From positions 1 to 18,884 of the forward strand of contig CAZMSZ010000122.1 in NCBI GenBank assembly GCA_964569055.1: DNA of 18,884 bases, in the 5' to 3' direction. Below the pieces are notes generated by a model. It was not told where the DNA came from, ran no database searches, and saw nothing but the letters and a program-made list of their open reading frames with translations. This document shows, piece by piece, positions 6,656 through 15,876 of the stretch. Made by a program: the position numbers and the translations under genes. Within the stretch, counting starts at the first letter, position 1, and the number at the start of each line of letters is the position of its first letter. Source of the stretch: JAWLGW01 sp964569055 (GTDB lineage: Bacteria > Planctomycetota > J058).

Positions 6656-8974
6656 ATGCGTCGTAATTCCTGCCCTTGCACCCGACTGACGGCCCGACTA
6701 TCCCTCAGTATGAGCCGAGTCGGCCTGTTGGGCCCCGCGGTCGGGTTGTGGTGCGTGCTCAGCACGAGCGCCGCGCTGGCCGACGAGTTCTCGCTGCGCG
6801 ACGGCCGGACGGTCACCGGCCGGGTGATCGCCGCGGGGCCCGGCCGGATCCTGCTCGACGGCAGCGGCGCGCAGCAGTTCCTGGAGCGGTCGGAGGTCGT
6901 CTCGCACCGCGGCGACGACGGCCGCCCCGTCTCGCCCCCCGCCTCGGACGCCAGCGATCCGGTGGGGGTGATCAAGCTGGTCGAGGGCACGGTGCGCGTG
7001 CACCGCCGCGGCCAGGAGATGCCGGTCTCGGCGATCGGGTCGCTCGCCGCGCTGCTCGAGGGCGACGAGCTGCGCACGGGGCCGTACGGGCGCGTGCAGC
7101 TCCTGCTCCCGAGCGGCGCCATGGTCTCGGCGCGCGACGACGCGATCGTGGTGCTGCGCGGCGGCGGGCCCGAGCTGCTCGAGGGCACGCTGCGCCTCGA
7201 GGCGGAGGGCGCCGCGTTCGCCCTGGTGCCCGAGGGGCGGCTCGAGGTCCAGGCCGGCAAGGCCGAGGCGGAGCACCTGCGCGGGCGGACGCGGCTGATC
7301 TCGATCGCGGGGCGCGCGACGTTCCTCGCCGCCGCCGGCTATCGCCTCGAGCTCCCCCGCAGCCACGTGGCCGACGTGCGCGCCGAGCAGGCGGACGAGC
7401 CCGCGGCCGTCGCGGCGAGCAACACCAACGCCTGGCCCTTGCGCCTCGAGCTCGGCGCGCGCCGCGTGTCGATCCAGCCGGGCGAGCGGGTGCTGCTGCT
7501 CGGGATCGCCCCGCCGGCGGGCGCGGCGCCGGCGCCCTCGCACGTCCCGCCGCCGGGGCAGGTGATCGCGGCGGGGCCGCCCGCCCCCACCAGCCCGCCC
7601 GCGCGCGTGGAGGACCGGACCGCCGGCCGCCTGGTCCGGGCCAGCTCCGCCACCGTGCTCTACCGGCGCGACCTGCCGCCGCGCCGGCTCGATCAGGCCG
7701 AGGCGCGCGACCTGCCGCTCCTCGCCGACGACGTGCTCGAGACCGAGGCCGGCGAGGCGGTGGTCGAGTCGGGCGCCGCGCGCCTCACGCTCGAGGCCGG
7801 CGCGCGCCTGCGCGTGGTCGGCCCCGGGCTCGGCGCGCCCCTGGCGCTCCTCTCGGGCGAGGCGGTGCTCGAGACCAGCGACCGCACCAGCCTGGGGCTG
7901 CCGGGCGGCGAGGTGGGGCTGTTGAGCGGCCGCCTCGCGGTGCGCACCGCGCCGCGCGAGGAGGGGTCGGCCCGCACCGAGCTCGGGCTCGCCGCGGGCA
8001 CGGCGGGCGCGCGGTTCGGCGAGGCCGTGCGCGCCGAGCTGCTCGGCCCCGCCCAGCTCGAGGTGGACGCCTCGCTCACCGGGATCGCGCTGCGGGTGCC
8101 GCCCGCCGCGGCGGCCGTGCCGCTGACCCTCGGCGGGCTCGACCTGCGCCTGCGGCCCGGCGGCGAGGTGCGCTGGGCCCGGATCGGCGAGGTCGAGGCG
8201 GTCGAGCTCGGCCCGAGCCGGATCGAGCTGGTGGGCGGCGTGCGGGCCCGGATCGTCCCGGGGCCGAGCGAGCAGGACCTCGTCGAGCTGACGCAGGATC
8301 GCAGCCGGTTCCCGCTCGTGGCCGGGACCTACCGCTTCGCGCGCCAGGGCCAGCGCCTGGTGGCGGACGTCCCGCCGCTGGTCCGCGGCGAGAGCGGGCT
8401 CGCGGCGGCCGAGCCCGCTCCGGAGACGCCGAGCGCCGACCTCGGCCAGGCCACGCCCGCCGCGAGCGCGCCGGCGGTCGCCGAGCGCGCCCCCGCGCCG
8501 GCGACGCCCGGCGAGGAGCGGCACGAGCTCGCCGGGGGGGTGGTCGTGCACACCCGCGGCTGGGGCCCGCTGAAGGTGCTGCGCTCCTCCGCCGAGGGCG
8601 TCGCGATCGACACCCGGGGCGGCGAGGTCGTGCTCGCGCCCGGCGCCACGATCACCCTGGCGCGCGCGGGCGCGACCACGCGGCTCACCACCCGCGACGG
8701 GCGGCTCGTGACCCACGAGGAGGGCGCGGGGCGGTTCACGGCGCGGCTCGAGCGCGACGGCACGCTGCGCCTCGACGTGTTCGCCGGCGACGAGCACCGC
8801 AGCCTCGAGGTCGAGCGCGGGGTGGAGTTCGACCTCGCGATCCGCGCCGACAACTACGTGCTGTCCTACGTGTTCGGCCAGGCGGTCTACGTCGAGGCCG
8901 GGCGCCACGTCTCGGTGACGCAGGCGGCCGGCCTGCGCTCGTACCTGGCGGCGGAGCGAGGGGGCAGTCGATGA
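6656..8974 (+). CDS. Secreted FecR-fold multidomain protein (first of a tandem pair)
   Basis: A 772-residue exported protein. The chosen ATG has GGTGGGAG just upstream (6646-6653); ATG at 6710 (residue 19) is an alternative that gives a more ordinary signal peptide. The hydrophobic segment (about 22-38) ends in STSAALA, with predicted cleavage after Ala42. Mature residues 43-90 form a small domain starting DEFSLRDGRTVTGRV. A FecR-like repeat follows at about 106-185 (VEGTVRV, GDELRTG, LLPSGAMV), and a second degenerate one at about 322-410 (TAGRLVRA, DDVLETEAGEAVV). Pro/Ala linkers lie at about 285-318 and 615-645, and the C-terminus is beta-rich. FecR-fold domains are periplasmic or surface beta domains; no TonB receptor or ECF sigma gene is adjacent, so iron-citrate signalling is not implied. 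It heads an exopolysaccharide export operon, suggesting an envelope or matrix role. The exact function is unknown. Stop and next start overlap (ATGA). Confidence 0.85.
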   Translation: MRRNSCPCTRLTARLSLSMSRVGLLGPAVGLWCVLSTSAALADEFSLRDGRTVTGRVIAAGPGRILLDGSGAQQFLERSEVVSHRGDDGRPVSPPASDASDPVGVIKLVEGTVRVHRRGQEMPVSAIGSLAALLEGDELRTGPYGRVQLLLPSGAMVSARDDAIVVLRGGGPELLEGTLRLEAEGAAFALVPEGRLEVQAGKAEAEHLRGRTRLISIAGRATFLAAAGYRLELPRSHVADVRAEQADEPAAVAASNTNAWPLRLELGARRVSIQPGERVLLLGIAPPAGAAPAPSHVPPPGQVIAAGPPAPTSPPARVEDRTAGRLVRASSATVLYRRDLPPRRLDQAEARDLPLLADDVLETEAGEAVVESGAARLTLEAGARLRVVGPGLGAPLALLSGEAVLETSDRTSLGLPGGEVGLLSGRLAVRTAPREEGSARTELGLAAGTAGARFGEAVRAELLGPAQLEVDASLTGIALRVPPAAAAVPLTLGGLDLRLRPGGEVRWARIGEVEAVELGPSRIELVGGVRARIVPGPSEQDLVELTQDRSRFPLVAGTYRFARQGQRLVADVPPLVRGESGLAAAEPAPETPSADLGQATPAASAPAVAERAPAPATPGEERHELAGGVVVHTRGWGPLKVLRSSAEGVAIDTRGGEVVLAPGATITLARAGATTRLTTRDGRLVTHEEGAGRFTARLERDGTLRLDVFAGDEHRSLEVERGVEFDLAIRADNYVLSYVFGQAVYVEAGRHVSVTQAAGLRSYLAAERGGSR

Positions 8975-11253
8975 GCGAGCGGAGTCGGCGGCTGCCTGCT
9001 TCCCTGGCGCTGGCCCTGGCCGGCGCGCAGCTCGCGGCCCTGGCCGGCGCGGGCGAGGTCCGCGCCGAGACGTTCCTGTTCCGCGACGGGCGGCAGGAGC
9101 CCGCGCAGGGCGAGGTGCTGGTCGAGTTCTCCGACGTGCTGTTCGTGGCGCTCGACGGCCAGACGAGCGCCTCCTTCGTGCGCCGCGCCGAGCTGGCCGC
9201 GATCGTCGACGACGTGGGCCAGCGCCACGAGGCGCCCGCGCTGGGGGCGTTCGCGCGGGTCGGCGGGCCGACCCCCGCGGCCGCGCTCACCGACGCGGTG
9301 GGCGAGGTGACCGTCGGCGGGGCGCCGGTCGGCGCGACCGGCGAGGCCGTGTTCGTGGCCGCCGACGACGTGGTGACCACCGGCGAGAGCGGCCTGGCGC
9401 GCCTGGTGTTCCCCTCGGGCGCGGTGATCAAGCTGGGCCCCGCGGCCGAGCTGATCCTGCTCGCCGGCGGCGCCGGCGAGGGCGTCGTCCACCGCGCCGG
9501 CGAGGCGTTCGTCGAGACGCGCCTCCGCCCGCTGCTGCTCGAGCTGGCGGGCGGCCACATGCTCACGGTCGACGGCGGCGCGCAGACCACCTGCCTGGCG
9601 GGCGCGCCGGGTCGGCCCAGCGACGCGCTCGCGGTGCAGGTCCACCGCGCCAGCGCCGCGATCCGCTGGCCCGAGGGGCGGGTCGAGCTGGTCGCGGGGC
9701 AGGGCGTCACGTTGGCCCGCGGAGCCGACGGCTGGCGGCTCACGGCCGACCTCGCCAACACCGATCCGCTCTCGCTGCTCATGAACGGCGAGTCGAGCGG
9801 GCTGGCGCCGGGCGAGGAGGTCGCGGCCGGGCGCGAGCAGCCGGGCGCCGCCGGCGCGATCACCTGGGAGCTGCTGCGCTCGAGCGGGGCGCTGTGGGTG
9901 CGGCGGGGCGCCCAGCCCTGGATCGAGCTCGCGCCCGAGCAGCGCGCGCGCCTCGGCCTGCGCCACGGCGACGGGCTGCGCACGGGCGCGGGCGGCGCCG
10001 CGACCCTCAGCCGGGTCGACGGCGCGTCGGCCACGCTCGAGGCGAGCAGCGAGCTGACCCTCGACGAGGCGCGCGGGCTGACGCTGGTCGCGGGCGGGCT
10101 GCTGGTCGAGGCCGCCAACGCCGGCGTGCGGGTCGGCACGCCCGGCGGGCCGGCCGAGCTCCGCCTGAGCGTGCTGCGGCTGCGCAAGCCCGCCGTGCAG
10201 AGCGGCGCGGCCGACGGCGCGCAGCCCGCCGGGGACGCGCTCGAGCTCGTGGCCCAGGCCGGCGCGCCCGCCGTCCCGCTGGGCCCGGCCGCGCGGCTCA
10301 CCCTCGAGGCGGGCGCCGCCGGCCTGGTGACGGCCTGGGGCGATCGTGTGCGGGCCGAGCTGGCGCGAGGCGCCGCGCGCGTGGTGTCGACCGCGCCGAC
10401 CGCCGCGCAGGACCCGGGCTTCGCCGTCGGCCTCGCCCCTGGCGACACGCTCGGCGTGGCCCCGCTCGTGGGCCCGTTCGAGGGCCTGTTCGAGGGCGAA
10501 GGCCTCGTGGCGCTCGAGCTGCCGGGCGAGCGCGTGCTCGGCTTCCTCACGCCGGGGGTGGGCGCGACCGTGTCGCTCACCGAGGGGCGCGTCGCCCTGG
10601 CGGGCGGAGCGTCGCTCGAGCTCAAACCCGGGCTGCGCCTCGGGCTGGCGCGCGAGCCGGGCGGCGCGCCCGAGCTGCGCTTCGTCTCGGGCCCGCGGCT
10701 CCGGCTGGAGGAGCCGCTCGCCATGCTGGTGGAGAACCCCACCGTGGTCGTGCGCCTCGCCGACGGGGGCGAGACCACGCTCGCGCTCGAGGACGACGTG
10801 CGCGGCGCGCTGATCGCCCCCGGCGGCCAGCACGCGGCCGCCGCCGTCCGCACGCGCGCGAGCGACGCGTTCGAGGTCGCGGCGGGCGGCCAGGCGCGCC
10901 TCGACCGGCACGCCGGCCGAATGCGGTTCGCGTACGGCGACCGGCGGCAGATCCTGGTCGAGGAGGGCGCGCCGCCGGTCGAGGCGCGCTTCGCCGACCC
11001 GAGCGGGCTGTTGTTCCTCACCATGCCCGGCGCGCCGGCCATGCCGCTCCCGGCGGGCCGTCCGGTGACGGTGCTCGTGACCGCCCAGGGCGAAATGATG
11101 TTCGCCGATCCGACCGGGCTGGGTGAGGGCGGAGCCGGGCTCGACGAGCTGCTCAGCGGCCAGGACGCCCCGGGCGCGATCGAGCTGATCGCGGAGGACC
11201 GCCTGAGCGACCTCCTCGACACGCTCCCGCCCGACAGCCCCAGCGGCCCGTGA
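8971..11253 (+). CDS. Secreted FecR-fold multidomain protein (second of a tandem pair)
   Basis: A 760-residue exported protein starting at an ATG overlapping the previous stop. The signal peptide is MSERSRR plus a hydrophobic core (about 10-27), with likely cleavage after EVRA (Ala32). The mature N-terminus, ETFLFRDGRQEPAQGEVL, matches the start of the preceding protein's mature domain (LRDGR then G-x-V), so the two look like diverged tandem duplicates. A FecR-like domain at about 108-195 has DAVGEVTVGG, DDVVTTGESG and LVFPSGAVIKLGP, the best match of the two proteins. A second repeat lies at about 298-385 (GALWVRRG, GDGLRTGAGGAATL, ASSELTL). The rest is low-complexity beta-rich sequence of short Gly/Ala-punctuated strands. 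No catalytic motif is visible. Operon position suggests a role tied to polysaccharide export or surface anchoring, by inference. GTGA overlap with the next gene. Confidence 0.85.
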   Translation: MSERSRRLPASLALALAGAQLAALAGAGEVRAETFLFRDGRQEPAQGEVLVEFSDVLFVALDGQTSASFVRRAELAAIVDDVGQRHEAPALGAFARVGGPTPAAALTDAVGEVTVGGAPVGATGEAVFVAADDVVTTGESGLARLVFPSGAVIKLGPAAELILLAGGAGEGVVHRAGEAFVETRLRPLLLELAGGHMLTVDGGAQTTCLAGAPGRPSDALAVQVHRASAAIRWPEGRVELVAGQGVTLARGADGWRLTADLANTDPLSLLMNGESSGLAPGEEVAAGREQPGAAGAITWELLRSSGALWVRRGAQPWIELAPEQRARLGLRHGDGLRTGAGGAATLSRVDGASATLEASSELTLDEARGLTLVAGGLLVEAANAGVRVGTPGGPAELRLSVLRLRKPAVQSGAADGAQPAGDALELVAQAGAPAVPLGPAARLTLEAGAAGLVTAWGDRVRAELARGAARVVSTAPTAAQDPGFAVGLAPGDTLGVAPLVGPFEGLFEGEGLVALELPGERVLGFLTPGVGATVSLTEGRVALAGGASLELKPGLRLGLAREPGGAPELRFVSGPRLRLEEPLAMLVENPTVVVRLADGGETTLALEDDVRGALIAPGGQHAAAAVRTRASDAFEVAAGGQARLDRHAGRMRFAYGDRRQILVEEGAPPVEARFADPSGLLFLTMPGAPAMPLPAGRPVTVLVTAQGEMMFADPTGLGEGGAGLDELLSGQDAPGAIELIAEDRLSDLLDTLPPDSPSGP

Positions 11254-12500
11254 AGCGTTCCCTCCCCCTGCTCCTCGCCGCCGCCGCGGCAGCGTGGGCC
11301 CCCGCCCCGCTCGCGGCGCAGAGCTTCTCCGACTTCGAGGCGGTGGGGCGCTTGACCGACGCGCGCAAGGAGGCGCGCCCGCTGCGGGTGGACCAGCACA
11401 CGCTCGAGCCGAGGGTGCAGCTCAAGCTGCTGGGGGTGACCACCCCCCACGTGTTCGGCGCGGTCGGCGGCGGCTACACCGACAACCTGCTCCACGCCGA
11501 CGCGGACGAGCCGGGCGAGGCGATCGAGCGCGAGGCCTTCGGTCGCGCCGAGGCCGGGGTGCGGTTCGACACCGAGCTCGGCGACCACCGCCTCGAGCTG
11601 GGCTACCGCGCGCGGGCGACGGAGTATCAGGGAGGGCGCTACGACCGACGCGAGCAGGAGGCCGAGGGGCGGCTCGACCTCTACTGGAACGCGGTCGAGG
11701 TCCACACCGACCTGGCCTGGCGGCGACGGGCCTACCCCCGCCAGCTCCAGCTCCGCGGGCTGATCCGCGCCGACGAGCTGGTGGCGCGCACCTGGGGCCA
11801 GGCCGTGGTCGGCTCGTTCGGGGTGCGGCTGGGCGGGCACTACACCCGCACGGAGTACCTCGAGGACGAGCTCGAGTTCTTCGACACCGGCGCGGGCGGC
11901 TTCGACGCTCAGTTCCAGGTCGAGCTCCGCCCCGACCTGCGGGTCGTCCTCGAGTACAACTGGTCGTTGATCGCGTACCGTGAGGACGTGCTGGACGATT
12001 ACCAGATGCACCAGGTCCGGGCCGGGCTCGACGGCGAGGTGTCGCCCAAGCTCCACGGCTCGATCAAGGTCGGCATCGCCGCCCAGACCGTCGACGACGA
12101 CGCCTCCACCGGCGACGACCGCGAGTACCTCGGCTTCGTGACGGAGGGCGCCGTCCGCTGGCAACCGCTGGCGTTCACCGCGCTGGTGTTCAGCTACACG
12201 CGGCGCGTCGAGCCCTCGACCAGCTCGAACTTCCTCCTCACCGACGCGCTGCGCTTCGCCGTGACGCAGGACCTGTTCGACGAGAAGCTCTCGCTCGAGG
12301 CGGCGGTCGGCTACGCCCACTCGGTGGTCCGGCCGGGCGAGCACATCAACCGGATCGACGCCGACCTGCGCGCGGTCTACCAGCTCCAGGACTGGCTCTC
12401 CGTCGCGGGCTCGTACGGGTTCACCAACTTCGAGAGCGGCTTCTTCGCCTCGGACTACTCGGCGCACACGGTCTACTTCTCGGTGGGGTTCGGGCTGTGA
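11250..12500 (+). CDS. Outer-membrane beta-barrel protein of the polysaccharide export operon
   Basis: A 416-residue protein with signal peptide MKRSLPLLLAAAAAAWAPAP and cleavage near LAAQ. The mature part shows alternating polar/aromatic strands separated by charged turns (for example FGAVGGGYTDNL, HRLELGYRARATEY, WRRRAYPRQLQLRG, FGVRLGGHYTRTEYL, LAFTALVFSYTRRV, LSLEAAVGYAHSVV) and ends in a strand VYFSVGFGL, typical of a barrel's last strand. Length fits roughly 16-18 strands, but this is an estimate. Barrels of this kind next to Wza-like genes are annotated as EpsL-like or outer-membrane beta-barrel proteins. In myxobacteria, OPX proteins lacking an outer-membrane helix are thought to work with a separate beta-barrel porin, and the next gene encodes just such an OPX protein. 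I infer this is the outer-membrane channel for the polymer. Start GTG overlaps the previous stop; its own stop overlaps the next GTG. Confidence 0.85.
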   Translation: MKRSLPLLLAAAAAAWAPAPLAAQSFSDFEAVGRLTDARKEARPLRVDQHTLEPRVQLKLLGVTTPHVFGAVGGGYTDNLLHADADEPGEAIEREAFGRAEAGVRFDTELGDHRLELGYRARATEYQGGRYDRREQEAEGRLDLYWNAVEVHTDLAWRRRAYPRQLQLRGLIRADELVARTWGQAVVGSFGVRLGGHYTRTEYLEDELEFFDTGAGGFDAQFQVELRPDLRVVLEYNWSLIAYREDVLDDYQMHQVRAGLDGEVSPKLHGSIKVGIAAQTVDDDASTGDDREYLGFVTEGAVRWQPLAFTALVFSYTRRVEPSTSSNFLLTDALRFAVTQDLFDEKLSLEAAVGYAHSVVRPGEHINRIDADLRAVYQLQDWLSVAGSYGFTNFESGFFASDYSAHTVYFSVGFGL

Positions 12501-13729
12501 GCGCGGCGAGGCGTGGACCGTGGGGGGTCGCCGGCGCCCTGGCGCTCGCGCTCGCGGGCTGCGTCACGTTCGGCGGCGAGGCGCTGCCCGGCGACACGTC
12601 GCTCCCGCCCGCGCGCCCCGGCTCGACCCTGCCGCCGCCGCCGCCGCTGCCGCCGCCCGCGCCCCCGCCCGAGCTGCCGGTCGCCGCGCTCACCGCGGAC
12701 GACCGGCTGCGGCCCGGCATGCTGGTGGAGATCGACGTCGTGAACGAGCCGACCCTCTCGCTGGAGCGGGCCCCGATCGGCCGCGACGGCCGGCTGTTCT
12801 TCCCGTTCCTGGGGCGCGTGCCGGCCGCCGGGCAGACCCCGATCGAGCTGGGCCTGGCGATCGCGCGCGAGCTCGACGAGCGCGGCTATCTGATCTCGCC
12901 GCAGGTCGACGTGACCGTGCTCGAGCGGAGCGGGCACCGCGCCTACGTGCTCGGGCGGGTGGGCCGGCCCGGGGCGTACGACCTCCCGTTCGACCGCGCG
13001 CTCACGATCACGCAGCTGATCGCCATGGCGGGCGGGCTCTCCACCTCCAAGGCCGACCTCGAGGCGGACCCCTCGGCGATCCGCCTGATCCGCGAGGTCG
13101 ACGGCGAGCGGCGCGCGTACCGGATCTCGTTCTTCGACATCGTGTCGCGCGGCGACCTGGCCAAGGACGTGCCGATCCAGGACGGGGACGTGCTCTACGT
13201 CCCGCCCAAGCAGGAGCTGTTCATCTTCGGGGCGGTCAAGAAGCCGGGCGGGTTCCCGCTCGCCGACGGGAGCCGGATGCAGGTCGACGAGGTGCTGCAG
13301 CTCTCGGGCGGCTTCACCGACGACGCGGACGACGCCAACCTGCTCCTGATCCGGCGCACCGCGAGCGGCGCCACCCAGACCTACCGGATCCCGTCCGAGC
13401 CGCTGGCGCGGGCCGAGGTGGAGGTGACCACCGGCGACACGGTGATCGTGCCCGCCCGCCGCGGCAACCGGGTGTTCGTGATCGGCCAGGTCGACCGGCC
13501 CGGCGCGATCCCGCTCGATCAGCCCGGCTTGACCGTGATCCGGATCCTGAGCCTCGCCGGCGGGCAGACCCGGATCGCCTCGGGCACCGTGAACCTGATC
13601 CGGCGGGTCGAGGGGAAGGCCAAGGTGTTCGAGGTGCCGGTGGGGGCGATCCTCGCCAGCGGCAACCTCGACCGCGACCCGCTGGTCGAGCCGGGCGACC
13701 TGATCGTGGTCCCCGAGGGCTTCTTCTAG
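12497..13729 (+). CDS. Polysaccharide export lipoprotein (Wza/OPX family, three SLBB-like repeats, no C-terminal helix)
   Basis: A 410-residue periplasmic lipoprotein. Lipobox LAGC places the lipidated residue at Cys22. A Pro-rich spacer (about 45-62, with runs of five and three Pro) leads to the Poly_export domain (about 67-145: DDRLRPGMLVEIDV, GRDGRLFFPFLGRV, SPQVDVTVLE). Three SLBB-like beta-grasp repeats follow: about 148-235 (VLGRVGRPGAYDL, DGDVLYVPP), 241-318 (IFGAVKKPGGFPL, TGDTVIVP) and 326-406 (VIGQVDRPGAIPL, PGDLIVVPEG). The chain ends PEGFF immediately after the third repeat, so the amphipathic helix that builds the outer-membrane pore of E. coli Wza is absent. Such OPX proteins are expected to pair with a beta-barrel, here the upstream gene. 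Start GTG overlaps the barrel stop, and the TAG stop shares one base with the following GTG start. Confidence 0.93.
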   Translation: MSAARRGPWGVAGALALALAGCVTFGGEALPGDTSLPPARPGSTLPPPPPLPPPAPPPELPVAALTADDRLRPGMLVEIDVVNEPTLSLERAPIGRDGRLFFPFLGRVPAAGQTPIELGLAIARELDERGYLISPQVDVTVLERSGHRAYVLGRVGRPGAYDLPFDRALTITQLIAMAGGLSTSKADLEADPSAIRLIREVDGERRAYRISFFDIVSRGDLAKDVPIQDGDVLYVPPKQELFIFGAVKKPGGFPLADGSRMQVDEVLQLSGGFTDDADDANLLLIRRTASGATQTYRIPSEPLARAEVEVTTGDTVIVPARRGNRVFVIGQVDRPGAIPLDQPGLTVIRILSLAGGQTRIASGTVNLIRRVEGKAKVFEVPVGAILASGNLDRDPLVEPGDLIVVPEGFF

Positions 13730-15876
13730 TGCAGGCCCCCCGCGAGCAACGCGAGCCCGAGCCGTTCGTCGAGGAGGAGGCGTTCCTCGACGCCGACGAG
13801 CTGCGCGCGTACCTCGCGATCCTGCGCCGGCACCTGCCGCTGATCGTGGCGGTGGCGCTCGCCTGCACCGCGGCCGCAGCGCTGCGCACGCTGCGCCTCC
13901 CGCGCGTGTTCGCCGCCAGCGCGCGGATCCAGCTCGCCAAGGAGGCGCAGGGGCCGCTCGAGCGCGAGATGCGGATCTGGCAGTCCGAGCTGATCCAGCT
14001 GGAGTACATCAACACGCAGGTCAAGGTGCTCGAGAGCACGTCGCTCGCCGAGAGCATGCTCGAGCAGCAGCCGCGGATCACCAACGAGCTGCGGGCGGAC
14101 CTGCACGACCCCGAGGCGGGCCCCCTCCCGCTGGGGAGCCTGGCGGAGGCCTACAAGTTCGGCCTGGTCGTCTCGACGGTGCGCGACACGTACCTGGTGG
14201 ACGTCACCTACGAGTCGACCGACCCCGAGCGCTGCCCCCGCTACGCCAACGCGCTGGCCGAGGCGTACATCCGCGAGCTCAAGAGCCGGTGGGGCGAGAA
14301 GACCGAGACCGCCACCGAGAAGCTCGGCGAGCAGCTCGACGTCCTGTCCGAGCGGCTCGAGGCGAGCCAGACCACCCTGCGCAAGTTCCTCGAGGACATC
14401 CAGGTCGCCGACTTCGGCGAGGCGCAGCGCCTCCTGTACGCGCGGATCGAGGGGAACAACGGCGCGCTGGCGGGCGTGCAGCGCGAGCGCAACCGGCTGG
14501 ACGCCGAGCTCGAGGCGGTGCAGCGCGTGCTCGATCAGGGCCGGCCGATCGAGAGCGCGCCCGCGATCGCCGACGACCGGCTGGTGCAGCAGCTCCGCCA
14601 GGAGCTCGCCGACGCCGAGCTGCGCGTGGTGGAGCTGGGCGAGCGCTACGGTCCGAGCTGGCCCGAGGTCAAGGCGGCGCGCGCCAAGCGCGACCAGCTC
14701 AAGCTGCTGCTCCGGCGCGAGATCGAGACGATCCGCGGGCAGCTGCAGGCGCGGCGGGACGCGCGGATCGCCGAGGAGCAGGGGCTGCTCGAGCGCGCCC
14801 GCCAGCTCGACGAGGAGAACCGCGAGCTCGCCCGCCGCGCGCGCATGCACGAGGCGCTGCAGAGCGAGGTCGAGTCGAACCGGCGGCTCTACCAGGAGAA
14901 CGTGAACCTGCTCAAGGAGATCGGGATCTCGGGCCAGACCACGCCCACCAACGTGCGGGTCGTCGACTGGGCGCGCGAGGCGGTGCAGGTGCGGCCCAAC
15001 CACACCCGCAACCTGGCGCTGGGCGGCGCGCTGGGGCTGCTGTTGGGGGTGGTGATCGCGCTGGTCGTGGAGCGCCTCAGCGACCGGATCCGGAGCACCC
15101 ACGACGCCACGCGCGCGCTCGGGATCCCGGTGCTCGGCGTGATCCCCGAGGTGGCCGAGGTCACCGACCTCGAGCTCGACCGCTACGCCCTCACCCAGCC
15201 GCACTCGGTGTTCGCCGAGGCCTTCCGCAAGGCGCGCCTCCAGCTCACCGCGGTGGGCGCCTTCCCCGAGGCCGGCTGCGGCGTGCTGCTCTGCTCGAGC
15301 GGGCTGCCGCGCGAGGGCAAGACCGTGTGCGCGCTCAACATCGCGATCGCCTGCGCCCAGGCCGGCGCGCGCACGCTCCTGATCGACGGCGACATGCGCA
15401 ACCCGCGCCTCCACCGCGTGTTCGACCGCCCGCTCGAGCCGGGCCTGGGTCAGGTCCTGGGCGGGCTCGAGGCCTGGGAGCCGACGCTCTCGCCGACGCA
15501 GGTGCCCAACCTGGTGCTCCTCGCGGCGGGCGCCACCAGGGAGAACCCGGCCGAGCTCCTGGCGCGCGACCGCAGCTTCGAGGACCTGCTCACCCGCCTG
15601 CGCGGCCAGTTCGAGCGGATCGTGATCGACACCCCGCCGGTGGCGGCCGTCTCCGACGGCACCGAGATGGCGGCCCACGCCGACGCCGCGCTCCTGATCG
15701 TCTCCGCCCGCGCCTCGAGCCGCACCGCCACGGTCCTGGCCCACACCGAGCTGACCCGGGTCGGCGCCGCGCCCCAGGGGATCCTGTTCAACCACCAGGG
15801 GCCGAGCGACCTCGGCGCCTACTACAGCTACTACCGGAGCTACTACCGCACCGACGAGGGCGCGACGGCGGGATGA
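13729..15876 (+). CDS. Polysaccharide co-polymerase / BY-type tyrosine autokinase (Wzc-like)
   Basis: A 715-residue inner-membrane protein controlling polymer length and export. The GTG start shares its G with the previous TAG stop. A Wzz domain begins near residue 22 (DADELRAYLAILRRHLPLIV), with transmembrane helix 1 at about 36-54, a long periplasmic coiled coil (about 190-400, rich in Glu/Arg/Leu heptads), and helix 2 at about 427-449. The cytoplasmic kinase has Walker A GLPREGKT (525-532), Walker A' LLIDGDMRNP (550-559) and Walker B IVIDTPPV (631-638), then a tail with six tyrosines (698, 699, 701, 702, 705, 706). These are hallmarks of BY-kinases that autophosphorylate their tail; membrane and kinase parts are fused as in proteobacterial Wzc. 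It should act with the adjacent OPX lipoprotein. No cognate phosphatase, flippase or polymerase gene is seen in the window. Confidence 0.94.
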   Translation: MQAPREQREPEPFVEEEAFLDADELRAYLAILRRHLPLIVAVALACTAAAALRTLRLPRVFAASARIQLAKEAQGPLEREMRIWQSELIQLEYINTQVKVLESTSLAESMLEQQPRITNELRADLHDPEAGPLPLGSLAEAYKFGLVVSTVRDTYLVDVTYESTDPERCPRYANALAEAYIRELKSRWGEKTETATEKLGEQLDVLSERLEASQTTLRKFLEDIQVADFGEAQRLLYARIEGNNGALAGVQRERNRLDAELEAVQRVLDQGRPIESAPAIADDRLVQQLRQELADAELRVVELGERYGPSWPEVKAARAKRDQLKLLLRREIETIRGQLQARRDARIAEEQGLLERARQLDEENRELARRARMHEALQSEVESNRRLYQENVNLLKEIGISGQTTPTNVRVVDWAREAVQVRPNHTRNLALGGALGLLLGVVIALVVERLSDRIRSTHDATRALGIPVLGVIPEVAEVTDLELDRYALTQPHSVFAEAFRKARLQLTAVGAFPEAGCGVLLCSSGLPREGKTVCALNIAIACAQAGARTLLIDGDMRNPRLHRVFDRPLEPGLGQVLGGLEAWEPTLSPTQVPNLVLLAAGATRENPAELLARDRSFEDLLTRLRGQFERIVIDTPPVAAVSDGTEMAAHADAALLIVSARASSRTATVLAHTELTRVGAAPQGILFNHQGPSDLGAYYSYYRSYYRTDEGATAG

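Noticed and set aside
6656..11253. Ferric-citrate-type FecR signalling system
   Set aside because: Only the FecR fold is present. There is no adjacent ECF sigma factor or TonB-dependent receptor, the proteins have cleavable signal peptides instead of an anti-sigma domain, and they are far longer than FecR.
8736..12467. Very long open frame on the minus strand (over 1,200 codons), and similar ones at 4097-6289, 6698-8908 and 13726-15795
   Set aside because: These lie opposite well-supported + strand genes with recognisable domains. Their translations are Arg/Ala/Pro/His/Gly-rich without motifs, the usual antisense artefact of very high G+C.
12625..12680. CCG-rich simple repeat
   Set aside because: It is explained by the proline-rich spacer behind the lipobox of the polysaccharide export lipoprotein and is not an independent repeat element.
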